Shown: positions 30,441 through 41,483, counted from the first letter of the stretch. The stretch is 64,000 bases of DNA from Homarus americanus (GCF_018991925.1 NW_024753828.1:1784014-1848013), one strand, 5' to 3'. Notes: generated from the sequence alone by a model not told the origin. Made by a program: numbers and translations.

Positions 30441-32213
30441 AAAACCCCATTTAATTCATATTACGCAATATAACATTCAAATCCACCGCGCTTGTAGAAC
30501 CTCAGAAAACGGGAAACATTGATAAAGGATAACTTACCTACTCAATGTTACTAGACCATGTGTTGTATTGTACCCAGGTACAGTTATATCATATTAATTG
30601 TATGTATTCATAGCATTAAGGAGAACTCAGGGTATCCATAAGATGAATGTTAAAGTCCAGTTGAGCCGGACTAGTGTACTGTAGGACTAAGTGTGGATCA
30701 GGGTTTGAAGGTCATACTATTTACGTCTGTGAGCGTGTAGCGAACATAACTTCCACAGATATCATATGAAAATACATGAGAACAATGATCTGGAAAAAGG
30801 ATAAATGTATCAGAACTATGTGAGGTGTTGGAAGTGACCCAGAAACTATACTTGAAAGGAAATATCTTATATGCGTCGGTATGAACTTAATACACCTCGT
30901 ATCCTCACGTGACATATACCCACGACAGGTACAGTGATCAGAGAATCTTATGTCTGTGTTCAAATAGTGCAATGTGTGAGAGGAGGATCCCTCATTACAG
31001 TTTTAAGTGAAGTTGATACACCCCCGCCATGAACATTCAGCCTTTGTTTTAAGGCGCGTCATGTACCCGCCTCGGGTGTGCCGCGTTGATATTATAACCC
31101 AATGAATTTACCCACGAACTAGCAAACCAAGACCTTACCTTAGTGTGTAATTTAGGATTAAAATATGTGTTTATACGGCATGAGTGACAATATACCGAAA
31201 AGTGTTCAGGTGAGAACCGTAAGAAATAAAAGTAAAAATTAAAGATTGGAAACTGTAGGCCTATGCGGTGATGAGCGGCAGGGCACTGCCCTCAGTACCC
31301 TCCGTTCTACCGTCACCTCAGGTCAGTGTCCTATCTGGCTATATCCCGCCCTATAATTAAGGCTTATATAGAAGTTATTACAGTTTAAAGCTTTGCCTGA
31401 TATATAAGTGTAATAGTAATGTGTTAGGGGGTGTGATAACCGCCCGTCAGGCATTATTTCTCAGTACCCTCCGTTCTACCGTCACCTCAGGTTCCATGCG
31501 GTCGGAGTGCCTTGCTGCCCGGCAGCCATTATCCCTATGAGCGTCCCAACAGGTGGTGACTACTCCCAGCTATGCCACTCCACTGTGAACCTGTGGATTT
31601 CCAGCACACCACTCCAAATGAGTAGTCACAAATAAGGAGACCGTGAGAAACTCTGCGGTCGTCACTTGGAGCGACCTATAATACCAGGCGTAGAAATAGT
31701 ACTGGTATGTCTCTGGGTGAAGCCCTCGTCTTTACCCACCGAGGGCGGTGTGCGAACGAGGTGCCTGTTGTGTATACCTAAAAGTCACAAGGAGTCCCAT
31801 ACCTGCAGGTATGGAGTGTAACATGTGTGTTGAGATGGTGCTACTATGTATGATAACCGACGGTGCTATATTCCATACAGGTGGAGCAGTCTGATGTGTT
31901 AAGGGATAGTGTAAGAAGGAATGACCGAGGTAAGGAGGTCACAGATTGCTATGCAATAAGTATGTGGATGACACGCCATTAATGTAAGACGTCTGGTGCC
32001 CATCTGGGTAACCAACATTTTCGTGGTTCTTCTGAGGAAGACCCATTCAATTGTATGTATGGTTTCACCCTTCTTTCCCCTTATCGATCTGGTCAATGGA
32101 AAACCTAACCCAATGCCTAGTCCACTCTGCACGCTACCTAACGAGCTACATGCTGTCCAGAGGGGGTCTGGTGGCAGCGACCCTTAGAAATTAAGAATAG
32201 AGTTAAGTATTTA
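30414..32213. mobile_element. 1.8-kb insertion in LINE-E, unclassified (possibly LTR-derived)
   Basis: LINE-E sequence stops at …GACCCCTT (30413) and resumes with CCCTTAGTATTAGTG at 32214, giving a 5-bp (or 4-bp) candidate duplication CCCTT at 30409-30413 and 32214-32218. No open frame of note. Two copies of a segment with CAGTACCCTCCGTTCTACCG occur at 31291 and 31466. TGGTGGCAGCGACCC near 32170 resembles a primer-binding-site region of Gypsy-like elements. The terminal dinucleotides do not form clean TG…CA, so the class is open. Confidence 0.55.
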
Positions 32214-32605
32214 CCCTTAGTATTAGTGACTTCCAGTCTGGCAGTATACCCCTGTACCTTGGTAATACAGTCCTCAAACGCAAACAAAATACTAAATTCC
32301 TAGGAGTTATTGTTGATGAGAAACTTAACTGGAGAAACCACATGCAAGCCATTCCCAGTAAAGTCAATAAACAGTGCGGTATCATGTATCACACTCGACA
32401 GTCACTCACTCTCACAGTAATGAAAGAAATCTATCATGGTCTTGTTTACCAACACCTGATACACTGTCACACACTATGGGGGGCCTCTGGCTCTTCAAAA
32501 ACAAAATCTCTGGTTACTGCACAAAAGAGAGTTGTACGGACAATGACCTACTTGAAAAGAAAAGATCACACAAACGAAAAATTTGCTATATTGAAATTTT
32601 TATAA
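32214..32605 (+). pseudogene. LINE-E ORF2: C-terminal part
   Basis: It begins SISDFQSGSIPLYLGNTVLK, then NTKFLGVIVDEKLNWRNHMQ, the usual motif after the palm in L2-like elements. The region KVNKQCGIMYHTRQSLTLTV and the tail AQKRVVRTMTYLKRKDHTNE follow. The sequence joins logically to DLDP at 30407 once the insertion is removed. It ends near 32605 without a clean 3' end. Confidence 0.8.
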
Positions 32606-32649
32606 TTCGAAGATATTAACACCTACTGCTGTGCCCTCTTTGTTACAAA

Positions 32650-33224
32650 TCTATCAATCACTTGCTTGCCAATAATTATTTCCAGTTCCAGAATGATCAG
32701 ATAGCCTACTAAAATTGTTATGTCTAGTGCGAATTACAACATGTTTATATTCAAATAAATCAGTATCTTACAAGAATCCCAGCAATGTTAATTATATTCT
32801 CCTAGGTCATATCACTGGCATTTTAAAATGAGAGAAGCTTAGTAGGACTGTTAAATAAACACATAGAGACCTTCGCCTCAAACTTATCACCTCAACCCCC
32901 CACCAACCCTCGCTGGGTGGTGTGGTTACGTCCCCCCCCCCACCACCCCTGCCCCAGCCAGGCTTTTAGGCTTACAGTTCTTATCTTATATAATATCTCA
33001 GACTAAAGTTAGATTACAATTTGCATTGCTGGAATCCTTGCAAGACAGCCAATAATTTGAATATAAACGTCATATATTTTGCTCGAGATAAAAATTGTTG
33101 TACATTAGTGTACAGTACTGTAGTACATTTTATAAAAAAGTTTCTCAACTGTATTTTTCGGTAGACTTATATAGATTTCTTAGTGCAAAGCTGGAGTGCA
33201 CATGTACTAATTTGATTACGGTAC
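32650..33224. repeat. Fold-back repeat, shared with 60430-61840
   Basis: It has TACAAGAATCCCAGCAATGT at 32773 and the near inverse TTGCTGGAATCCTTGCAAG at 33023. Both are flanked by sequence that also recurs at 60430-61840. The block TAGTGCAAAGCTGGAGTGCA near 33181 matches the inverse of 61298-61320. The poly-C stretch at 32928-32940 is unrelated. Confidence 0.6.
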
Positions 33225-33701
33225 TGTGGGGTTTCAGATGTTTGGTTCACACTCAGGATAGAATGGAGAAAGGAAACTCACAATGTACTCTCTATATACA
33301 TGTTGTATTGGATGTACAATGCAGCTTGGTGCTGGGAAGGCAGCATGGTTACAAGCGTGATGTAGAGAGAGCTGGTTGGTGAGGACGCTCAGAGAAGGAC
33401 AGCTTGTGGGTCGCCATGCTCGCCAGCGGGAGAGAGGACCACCAGGCAGGCGGAGGAGGAACGAGGGCCGCCAGGCAGCGGCGGAGGAGGAGGTGTTGCT
33501 GGCTGCGGCTGTAGGTAGAAAGAGGAAGATCACCACGAGGTCAGGTCTTAAATAGCGGGGGTAGGCGTGGCTTAGCAGTTGACCCCCGCTCCGTGGTGTA
33601 TGGCGGCGCTGGTTGACCTAGACCACGAGGCATACACTGGGGAATTGGTGGGGTCGGCTAGGCAGCGACAAACAGCGTTTGTAGGGGAGAAATCCACTAC
33701 A
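33225..33701 (-). mobile_element. Solo LTR, 477 bp, third member of the LTR family
   Basis: It begins TGTGGGGTTTCAGATG and ends GAAATCCACTACA on the plus strand, so it is reversed against 28399-28901. The flanking 4-mers (GTAC and GGAT) do not match, so either the duplication decayed or the LTR is at a recombination joint. The left flank is the fold-back repeat; the right flank does not continue that repeat. Confidence 0.85.
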
Positions 33702-34204
33702 GGATAATAATAACAATATTAACATGGCTGAGCCAGTTGAGAACTTGACAAGTTGCAGGTATTATGGGAGACAAACTTTGTTTTGATATCCTTGTTCTAT
33801 ACTGAAGTGACGTGTAGGTGCACCCAGTTGAAAGATATATGAGCGTTGCCTCTAGAAGAGCTTCTGCAGATGTACTCTCCCTCATATTGGTAGCCTGTTT
33901 TTTTATATATGGTTTCACTTTCGCTAGAAGTTTTGAAAATGTATTAGGGGTCCATTCTCATGTAATTAGTGAAGACTAGCTCATGTCCATCTTGCAGTTC
34001 ACGTAAAATCGTGGCATGACCTCCCAATACTTTTCTTCGACCTAACCACTCTTTACACCATTCCCTTTTCTGCATTTGGTTCATCTTTTTGCGTACAGCG
34101 GCAATTATTATAGTACACAACGCTATGATCTTCGCTTTAACTGTCCGGTGATTATTCCTGCGACACACCATGGTGATCGCACCACACCCGCCACTGCCGA
34201 CCAC
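33702..34204 (-). pseudogene. PIF/Harbinger transposase N-terminal part (HARBI1-like)
   Basis: Two minus-strand frames. The first (33944-34204) has KREWCKEWLGRRKVLGGHAT, then ILRELQDGHELVFTNYMRMD. The second (33702-33918) has ALLEATLIYLSTGCTYTSLQ, then YRTRISKQSLSPIIPATCQV. This is the N-terminal block of HARBI1-type nucleases (R-x-W-V-R-x-W-L-x-R-R … F-x-N-Y-x-R-M … L-x-Y-L-A-T-G-x-x-Y-x-S-L-x-Y-x-F-R-I-S-x-x-T). The DDE catalytic part is missing. A frame change near 33930 joins the two frames. The solo LTR edge cuts it at 33702. No terminal repeats were found. Confidence 0.8.
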
Positions 34205-34560
34205 GTACTAGCTACCGGCGCCCGACTATGACTGCCGCCAACCACCCCCGCGTGTACAACAACAACACAGGCTTAAAGCCCGCCGGGCACTGCTCGATAG
34301 TGTGGTCGGGGCTTTAGTCTGTACTCACCCCTGAAGATGTGAATCACACGAAAGCGCTTGGGAACTTCGTGTTTTCTTCCTTCCTTGTGGCTATTAGCAT
34401 ATACCTGGATCACACGCACCCACAGTGAGTTTTCTGATTTCTGTTGTATATATTTTGTATAAAGTTCCATCATCAGCTTTGGCTATACTTTTGTAAATAA
34501 ATTGTAAGTTTGAACTTTTAAGGTGGTTTTCTTTATTACACATGTTAAAAAAAATTTTTA
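34205..34560. other. Spacer with a small hairpin
   Basis: Contains CACGAAAGCGCTTGGGAACTTCGTG (a 25-base stem-loop: stem CACGAAG-like arms at 34347 and 34366) after CTGAAGATGTGAATC. It may belong to a Penelope-like or other repeat. No gene is seen. Confidence 0.35.
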
Positions 34561-35275
34561 CGGGTTTTTATCTTCCATTTTCATTCATAGGTATTTTTTA
34601 TCCCTTTCTCTGCTTGTTCTGATGGCCATCATTTGTTTGGATTTTCCTGGGTACCTAACTATCTGTGTGACATCATCTGCATATGCTATATATTCTGATT
34701 GATGTGGTTGTAGCACTGTTGTGTATACAGTGTATAATGTCGGCGATATATTACTGCCTTGGGGAACTCTACTGTGAAGGTTGAATGTTTGTTCTAGATG
34801 GTTGTCGATGATTAATTTGGCTTCTATTGTCTAAAAAATAGCATAGTAGTGTTGTGATATTGGAAGGCATGTCCAGTTTGATTGTTTTCAAGTTCAGTCC
34901 TTCATGCCAGACTTTGTCAAATGCTTTTGATACATCTCTTAGAATTATATTACATTGGTCTCTATTGCTTGCATCATTTGCAATTGATTCGTATATTAGT
35001 GCTATTGCTGTGTTGGTTCCTCGATTTTTCCGAAAGCCATGCTGTCTTGGGTTATATTTGTTTTCTTGGCCTAGATAATTTCTGAGTCTGTGGTTGACTT
35101 TTTTTATTCCAATATTTTACCGGGTGTTTCCAGTAGTAAGAGGTCTTTAGTTCTTTACTTGGGTATGGTTCTTGCCTGCTTTTGGCTATTTTATATTTGG
35201 GAGAGAAGAAGCCAGTTGCAAGTGAGGCATTATATATATTTTTAAGATGTTCGATCATTGACTCAGGAGGTTTGT
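34560..35275 (-). pseudogene. LINE-D copy 4: reverse transcriptase fragment
   Basis: The minus strand has the RT start near 35250 (MIEHLKNIYNASLATGFFSP), followed by frames with the GFRKNRGTNTAIALI-type and DVSKAFDKVWH-type regions near 34940-35030, and the palm end YADDVTQIVRYPGKSKQMM near 34640-34690. All lie in different frames, so the copy is dead. It is a divergent relative of 6520-7410 (same YADDVTQI and P-G-K motif). Confidence 0.75.
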
Positions 35276-35630
35276 AGTTAAGATTTATTATTAAATCTGA
35301 GGATCCACTAAAAATTAGCCCCAGTACTGCTTTGTGGAGAAAGGTTGGATTAGGTTTACGTTTGGGTTTATGTTAAGACTTTTGAATAAATTATGTTTTA
35401 TTAAAAGTCTTAATTAGTGTGTCCATCAAAAGTTCATAGAGAATTTTCTTTCAACTTCTTACTAAATTTCTGAAGAAAGTCCATTGTATTAAAAGAGAAA
35501 GTAAACTGTATAGAAGAGAAAGTTATAAATACAAGTAAAGAAATATTTAAATGGTTGGATCACGTGAAGAATCTCCAACAAAGCTTATTTCACCTAAAGT
35601 TTAACCACCTTTACAATATTTGGGGGTATG
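35276..35630. other. AT-rich spacer
   Basis: No gene or repeat boundary recognised. Confidence 0.35.
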
Positions 35631-35634
35631 AAGT

Positions 35635-35800
35635 TAGTTTATGATAGGTTAGGGTAAATTAGGATAAGTTAGGATGTCAAAATAGGATAGGTTAGGATAG
35701 GATTGGTTAGAATAAAAAACGTTAGGTTAGGATAGGATAGGTTCGCATAGATTGGGTTAGGATACGTTACTGTGTACAGAGTTTGGTGGACGGGGTACTT
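35635..35800. repeat. Degenerate TTAGG-like tract
   Basis: GGTTAGG and GATAGG strings recur through the tract, for example AGGATAGGTTAGGATAGG and GTTAGGTTAGGATAGG. The arthropod telomere repeat is TTAGG. The tract is short and mixed, so it is an interstitial telomere-like sequence or a simple repeat by chance. Confidence 0.5.
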
Positions 35801-35856
35801 CACTTTATTGTCTATGTTGTTAGCTGGAGTTATGTAGGTAATTGATGTTTCTTGTT

Positions 35857-35930
35857 GGGTGTAAATGGGACTGCCCAAAATGGGCCAATAGGCCCTCTGC
35901 AGTTTCCTCCATTCTTATGCTCTTATGCCT
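35857..35930 (+). mobile_element. LINE-C 3'-end fragment
   Basis: The sequence from GGGTGTAAATGGGACTGCCC to the TTATGCTCTTATGC tail matches 22547-22620. Only the last 75 bp are present. Confidence 0.85.
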
Positions 35931-35982
35931 GCAAAAACTGTTTGGACTACCAACAATTCCAGGTTCCCTTATAAAATGATTA

Positions 35983-36815
35983 CAGTGGTCCCTCGGTTAA
36001 CGAGCACAATTCGTTCCAGAAGGTTGCTCGTTCACAGAAAAAAATTTTAACGGAAACCATTGTTTCAATGGGTTTTTGGGTAATTGGTTCCAGCTCACCG
36101 AAAATTACATACAAACTAAAAATAAATGCAGTAAAGTACACTTACTTTGAGGTGTGCATGTAGAAGGCTTCTGGTTGATGATGATTGATGGGAATTAGAA
36201 TGGGGGTGGAGGAGAAGGGAGAAGAGAAGGCATTGGGGTGGAAGAGAAGTCACCCCATGCCGCCATTTCACCCATAAAATTTAGTTCATGGTGTAATTCA
36301 AGATTATTTTCTTTAAATCAACACTGCACTGAGCTAAATATTATCAATATGTAAAATATATTTCAAAATGACCAATAATTTGACTGGAAACACAGAAAAA
36401 AAGCATTTATGTTGAGTCTCAAACAAGATATTCCTTCCTCTGAACAGGTAAACAAACTAATGCCAAGCTTGGTGTGTTGAGTGGCAGTTTGGCGTGCAAA
36501 AAACTAGTTTCCTGTACTTCAATTGTGTTCAATAATTGTTAAAAAGACTAAAAAAATTAATATAAAACTTTTAAAATTATTGAATAGTACAAACTTCTTG
36601 ATATTTACTAAAATAGTAAGGAATTTAAGCCCTAGAACCGATTACTGTATTGGCGAACTAATACTACAGCTGGTGGGCAGCCAAATGCAGGCGAAAACAT
36701 GTTGGGAAAAATTTGTAAGGAATTCATTAACCACGGGTTTGCTCGTTAACCGAAGTGAAGAATCTTATGGAAGGTAATTCGTTAACCGAGGCGCTCGTTA
36801 ACCGAGGGATCACTG
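35983..36815. mobile_element. TA-type element with inverted ends, 833 bp (pogo/Tigger-like)
   Basis: It begins CAGTGGTCCCTCGGTTAACG and ends with the near inverse CGTTAACCGAGGGATCACTG, 20 bases each. The left flank is TA (35981-35982); the right flank is AA, perhaps a mutated TA. No transposase is readable inside. Confidence 0.85.
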
Positions 36816-37620
36816 AATTAATTTCACCTTCAATGAGTGGATAAACTTCACACTCCAGGGGTGCAACATACACATCATGCAAGGACAGAAAAAAACAAAT
36901 TTGATAGAATACATAAAATTAGCTTTCTATACAAATTTTGCAAAATGAATAATAAAAAATCTATAAAAGCTATTAAGAAAATCTATAATGTGTAGGAAGA
37001 TTAGACAGACAAGATATTATGGATACATATGAATTAATTATTTGTACAGTTCCCCCCCCTTCCCCCCAAATTAGTATCACTTAGCCAAGGGGTCGATGTG
37101 ATTTGAGGCTTTCCGAGCAATGTTACTCGACCTGTTTCTGAATGGTTGGTATATACGTTTTCGAACAATACATACATTAATATACCTTAATGGATTTCTT
37201 GTTATATTGAAGTACCTAGTATGCTATTCAAGGATGACTTCCTCCCCAAATCCTACCCCCATCTCTTGCTGTTCTGTTGCCAATATGGTGAGCAGGCATA
37301 CCAACTTATGATGCACTAGGATCATATCAATGCATTTCATCTAGCGTTTCAAATTGTAGCGAAGGAAAATCTAACAATACTTTTTTGGGGGACTGTACAT
37401 GAAAAGAAGAAAGAGTCTCTCTTAAAGTATTAACAAAAACTATCCTGTCATTTGAAAAATAAGAACCTAATCACAAAGCATTATTAAATATTTGCATATT
37501 ACACTTTCAAAACTCTTACAATATTGTACAACATTTTAAGCCTTTTGATGAGACTCTACTGCACTTCATATGAATGTAAACAATTGCCAGGTGTAGTAAT
37601 ACTTGTAGAGTTACACTGTT
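36816..37620. other. Probable 3' untranslated region and downstream DNA of the TTF2-like gene
   Basis: On the minus strand this follows the stop at 37621-37623. It is AT-rich, with poly-C runs at 37050-37066. I could not identify a clear polyadenylation signal. Confidence 0.4.
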
Positions 37621-37771
37621 TCACACTACATTAAAGAGAGTCTTCATGTCATCCAGTGTGAGCTTATTTTGTAAGGAGCGCTTTGCACCTGACAAAACAT
37701 CATCTGCAAGTTGCAATTTCTTCTGTTGAAGTTCTAAGATCTTTTCCTCTACAGTATTCTCAACCACAAAT
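37621..37771 (-). CDS. TTF2: TTF2-like gene, last exon (C-terminus of the SNF2 helicase)
   Basis: The 151-nt exon follows acceptor TTGCAG and ends in TGA. It codes [20 protein letters not shown], then [20 protein letters not shown], then DMKTLFNVV. This is the C-terminal signature of SNF2-family transcription termination factor 2 (lodestar), where V-E-E-K-I-L-x-L-Q-x-K-K is followed by L-T-x-x-D-x-x-x-L-F. The protein is a double-stranded-DNA-dependent ATPase that removes RNA polymerase II from DNA. One phase base (A) completes the codon started in the exon at 40505-40662. Reading frame and splice phase agree. Confidence 0.9.
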
Positions 37772-39075
37772 CTGCAATGATAAGAAAATACATTAATGAC
37801 ATCCATTTCTCAAAAAATAAGGGCAGAAGATTAAAATCCCATCCTATATCCTTGGAAAAGAGACAAATGAACAAGCAAGATCATCCAGCTGGAATACCCC
37901 TAGCAATGCTTAAATTGTCCATGGAGCTATTTGTATTCCTAAAGCTTGTTCACTGTTCTATCAGATCAGTGTAAATGCTAAATAACTACTGTCCCCCAAA
38001 ATTCTGCCATCTAACAAGTACACTGGGATGAACCTTAACTGTAATATATGATATGATGCATAAATAGGAATTCCCTTCAGCCATGCCATATAAGATATCA
38101 CCATAATCATCAATGTTTTCCGGCCATTTTCCACACTTACCCGATTAAAGCTGTTGGGTAAATCCAGAATGGAATGCCCCTCCCACTTATCACTGCAATT
38201 ACAGGGTGCCAGCCCACAAAATGCAGCAGAGACCAGGAGATGTGCACAGCTCTGGTGACAATTGCCATCAGGTATGTTGAGACAAAGTTTTATAGTTGGA
38301 TGTCTTTCCTAACAACAACCCACAGGGTGGGAACCACTGATAAGGCAGGGCCACAACTCCCTGAGGTAATCAATGATTACCCACCTACCTGGATTTGAAA
38401 TGTCCGCAGCTGTTGTCAAGCGGAAAATACAAACACAATCAGTCAGATGGCAAGCATAACTTCCTGCCAAAATGATCACATACTTTTTTACTCATGTAGT
38501 CAATAAGCTTCAGGATGTCAAAGAGGAATGTACAGTCAAAAGTAAGTGATCATCCATTTCACCACCTAATCCCTGTCATGTGACCTCATGGGATGTCTGT
38601 GATAGGCTGATGCATCTCCCAGATGCTCCACCCCCCCCCCCCAGGCTAGCATCAGAACATGCTTAGTTCATTGTCACCAGCAATTTTACAGGGTTCATCT
38701 CCCACTTACTGCTTATTTGCATACAATTTGTGTTGTGCAGTACTATACATTACTGAACCAGGACACACTCAAGTGAGTACTGTACCAGTGTTAAGACATG
38801 AACAGTAATCACAACTGGTACAGGTCAAAGCAGGCCACCCTATATCATCATATCACCAACCTAACCTGCTTTCACCACAAGCCCAAAGTGACAGCATCTG
38901 CTTATTTATAGTATAATTATATTACAGTATTAACAGTATACATAATTTGATAATTTCCAAATTTTGCTAGAATAATCGTTCATTTTCTTTTCATCTTTTG
39001 CACCTGGCCATGCCTTTACTGTCACATAAAATCTATTTATAATTACTGTGCAACAAATATTTTTTTTAAATGTAC

Positions 39076-39150
39076 TTTTTTCTTTTTACAGGGAATAGCC
39101 CACCCGGACACAGGTCATCAACCCATAATGGGGCCTAAGGGGCAAAACAA
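39076..39150 (-). repeat. SINE-like repeat, copy 1
   Basis: On the minus strand it reads TTTTGCCCCTTAGGCCCC…GGGTGGGCTATTCCC followed by an A-run. The consensus of five copies is GGCCCC, ATGTGGGTCAGTGACC, TGTGCCCGGGTGGGCTAATCC, then poly-A. Confidence 0.75.
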
Positions 39151-39984
39151 ATAAGAGTAAAAAGAAATTAAAATAGAAGAGAAAAAGACTAGAGTAAAAC
39201 CTCAATAAACTGGACTTCAATACATCAGAATTTACTTTGGTCAACAGAAATACTAAAAAATAAAAAAAAAATAAAAAAATAAAAGAACAACACTTAGTGA
39301 ATACTGTACACTGGTCTCCCATCAGATTTACTATACTGTAGGTCTACTGAGAACTAAGACACTTGAGTATGTAAGCAGGCTTGGACTGATCAGGCGTGTC
39401 TCCACTCGTCAAGTTTATTTATTTGTTGATTCAGTATTATATTCTCAGTTGATTGGCCTGTTAAAGTTTATGGTTCATCATGAATAATATAAAAACTTCA
39501 GTAATAGAGAAAAAATACAATACTGTATGTAATTTGTAATATGACTTGAAAATAAAAGGATAAGCTGGATCAAAAGGTTGTTTACTCAGATGCACTAGTG
39601 TGAGAGCTTTCAGTAGACCAGCTTACAACACTGTATAGTTTTTGATACGAAGACACCTTCTTAAAAATGTTATTTACTGCCTTTGACTGTTATATGATGA
39701 CTCAGTTTGGCTACTTGTACACCTGTACAATAGTATTTATTAAGTGATGATAAATACACAACTGTACTGTAATAATTTACTAAGTGTTGAAGACAGACAT
39801 TGTGGTAAGCCGATCAGCTGTGTGCTCTTTGTCAACAATGACTCATGGTATTCAGAGTGGGATTCTTTCTTCAGGAAAGCCAATTCGTTTAGGATACTAT
39901 TTTATCAACCTCACACCAAATGTTTCGGATTTCAAAATTTTTTGGATTTTAGAATGGTTACGTTAGGTTAGTTTTATCTTTATT

Positions 39985-40075
39985 TATATTTTTTTTTTTA
40001 CAGGGATTAGCCCACCCGGGCACAGGTCACCGACCCAAATCAGGGCCTGGGCGGGGGGGGAATAATAATAATTCA
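39985..40075 (-). repeat. SINE-like repeat, copy 2
   Basis: CAGGGATTAGCCCACCCGGG (inverse of the consensus end) after a T-run at 39991-39999. It stands in inverted orientation to copy 3 nearby, so the two could form a hairpin. Confidence 0.8.
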
Positions 40076-40230
40076 TAGATCTAGGTCGTGTTCCTCGCTC
40101 ATTTTTTTCATTTTTGTAGGGGTATTTCGTTGTTGTTATTATCATTATTAGTGTTGTTATTATTATTGTTATCATCAATATTATTTTATTTTGAATTGTG
40201 TATTTTTTATTATAAATTTTATTTACTATG

Positions 40231-40345
40231 CATTATTATTATTGTTGCATTTTTGCCCCACAGGCCCCGATGTGGGTCAGTGACCCGTGCCCAGGAAGAT
40301 TAATCCTTGTAAAAAAATAAAAATGAATAAATAAATAAAATAAAA
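40231..40345 (+). repeat. SINE-like repeat, copy 3
   Basis: ATTATTATTGTTGCATTTTT, then GCCCCACAGGCCCC, then TGTGGGTCAGTGACC, then an A-rich tail AAAAAAATAAAAATG. Confidence 0.8.
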
Positions 40346-40504
40346 ATTCGCGGTATGTCATGCACACGAGTGATGCTCCATGAAAAAACTTTTGGTTTTC
40401 AGAGGTTTTGGAATTTTGGATAAGGGGTTGTCAATCTGTAGTACTTATGCTTGAGGATCATTACCAAAAAACCTTAAATATCTATAACAGTAAAAATGCC
40501 CTAC

Positions 40505-40662
40505 TTGTGAATTGTCACAGGTTTAGTCTGGCCAACTCGGTAGATGCGGTCAGAGGCTTGTGCTTCTAGTTGGGGATTCCAATGCAGGTCAAGCAAGAAA
40601 AGGTGGTTGGCACCAATCAAGTTGAGTCCAACTCCACCTGCAGCCAAGGAGAGTAACATTAC
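40505..40662 (-). CDS. TTF2: TTF2-like gene, exon with helicase motifs V and VI
   Basis: The 158-nt exon runs from acceptor TTTCAG to donor GTAGGG. It codes [40 protein letters not shown] and [20 protein letters not shown] is motif V and [11 protein letters not shown] is motif VI, with the arginine finger region, of SNF2 helicases. It joins in phase with the exon at 45288-45500 (…MNPRGAQ, then VMLL) and leaves two bases for the next exon. This is the ATP-hydrolysing core. Confidence 0.93.
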
Positions 40663-41159
40663 CTGAAACACAAAATAAGGACAGCAGCTATTTTACTCTT
40701 AGATTCTCAATAATTAGCTTCCCTCCACGTTATTCTATTAGCTGAAACTATATCACCAACCCCTGGTTTGAAGGCCATAAACTGTTTTTATGTGCATCTC
40801 GAGCCTTTCAATAGAAGACTGTAAGACCTACCTATGTTGGACCATATGGGGCTCAATGCTGAGGCATCACAGACCGGGCTACCTCGATAAGGACACCACA
40901 CCCTGTGACTCCCAAGCACATGGCAACAGCAACCTGATAACACGACTCGTTACCCCGAAATCTCAAATGAAAGGTGGCCTACACTCAACCCAGTGAAAGC
41001 GCCCAATCCACATTAGTTTAGAAAATAAGAATAATGTGTATCTGTTTTGTAAGAGCCACCCATACACCTTCCCCTGTTGAACTAGAAAAATAAAGTTGGA
41101 ACACACATTGGTGTTTTATATACTGCACTTGTACTGAGCCTGTGCTAATACAGTAATAT

Positions 41160-41400
41160 TTCCATTAGCCGGAAACCCTCAAACCAGGAACTCTTCGATA
41201 GCTGAAATTGAAATTAGCTCGGAAAAGCATTCCCATAGCCCGAATTAAAAAAAAAATCCTACTTTGGGAAAAAATTTTCCGAGGTCGAAAATCGAGACCA
41301 TATTCTGAAAATATCTTAAACAAAGACGAAAGCTGAAGTATTTTGGGGAGGGACCTGACCTGACTCAATGTCAGGTGGAGGTAGGGTAGGGGATTAGTGG
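41160..41400. repeat. Dispersed repeat also seen at 62830-63060
   Basis: Both share AAAGACGAAAGCT (41318 and 63031), a preceding CTGAAAAT or CTGAAGAT, and GACCTGACCT near GGGGATTAGTGG. The order differs, so they are related but rearranged or reversed in part. Confidence 0.4.
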
Positions 41401-41483
41401 TCTCATATTAAGGACTTTCTGATGGAATGTCAGGTCACAAAAAAAGAAAAAGATCAAAAGTGAGAAACGATATACTGTATGTA

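Larger units (their letters stand above)
27337..32605 (+). mobile_element. LINE-E (L2-like non-LTR retrotransposon), interrupted twice
   Basis: Plus-strand order: N-terminal segment and endonuclease (27340-28390), solo LTR (28399-28901), linker and RT (28930-30413), a 1.8-kb insertion (30414-32213), and the C-terminal part (32214-32605). After removal of both insertions the protein order is normal. The FLDLSKAFDTVDH palm motif and the long C-terminal part place it with L2/Crack/Daphne-type elements; the exact clade is uncertain. Confidence 0.82.
37772..40504 (-). other. TTF2-like intron (2.7 kb)
   Basis: Donor GTAGGG at 40504 side and acceptor TTGCAG at 37772 side. It holds three SINE-like copies (39076, 39985 and 40231) and otherwise AT-rich sequence with a poly-C run (38632-38642). 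No other gene is seen. Confidence 0.7.

Noticed and set aside
34331..34370. Hammerhead-ribozyme-like core (CTGAAGA, hairpin, GAAA), also at 63015 and, degraded, 41305
   Set aside because: Stem II is plausible, but an extra U follows CTGAAGA and no stem I or consistent stem III with a cleavage site could be drawn for these sites.
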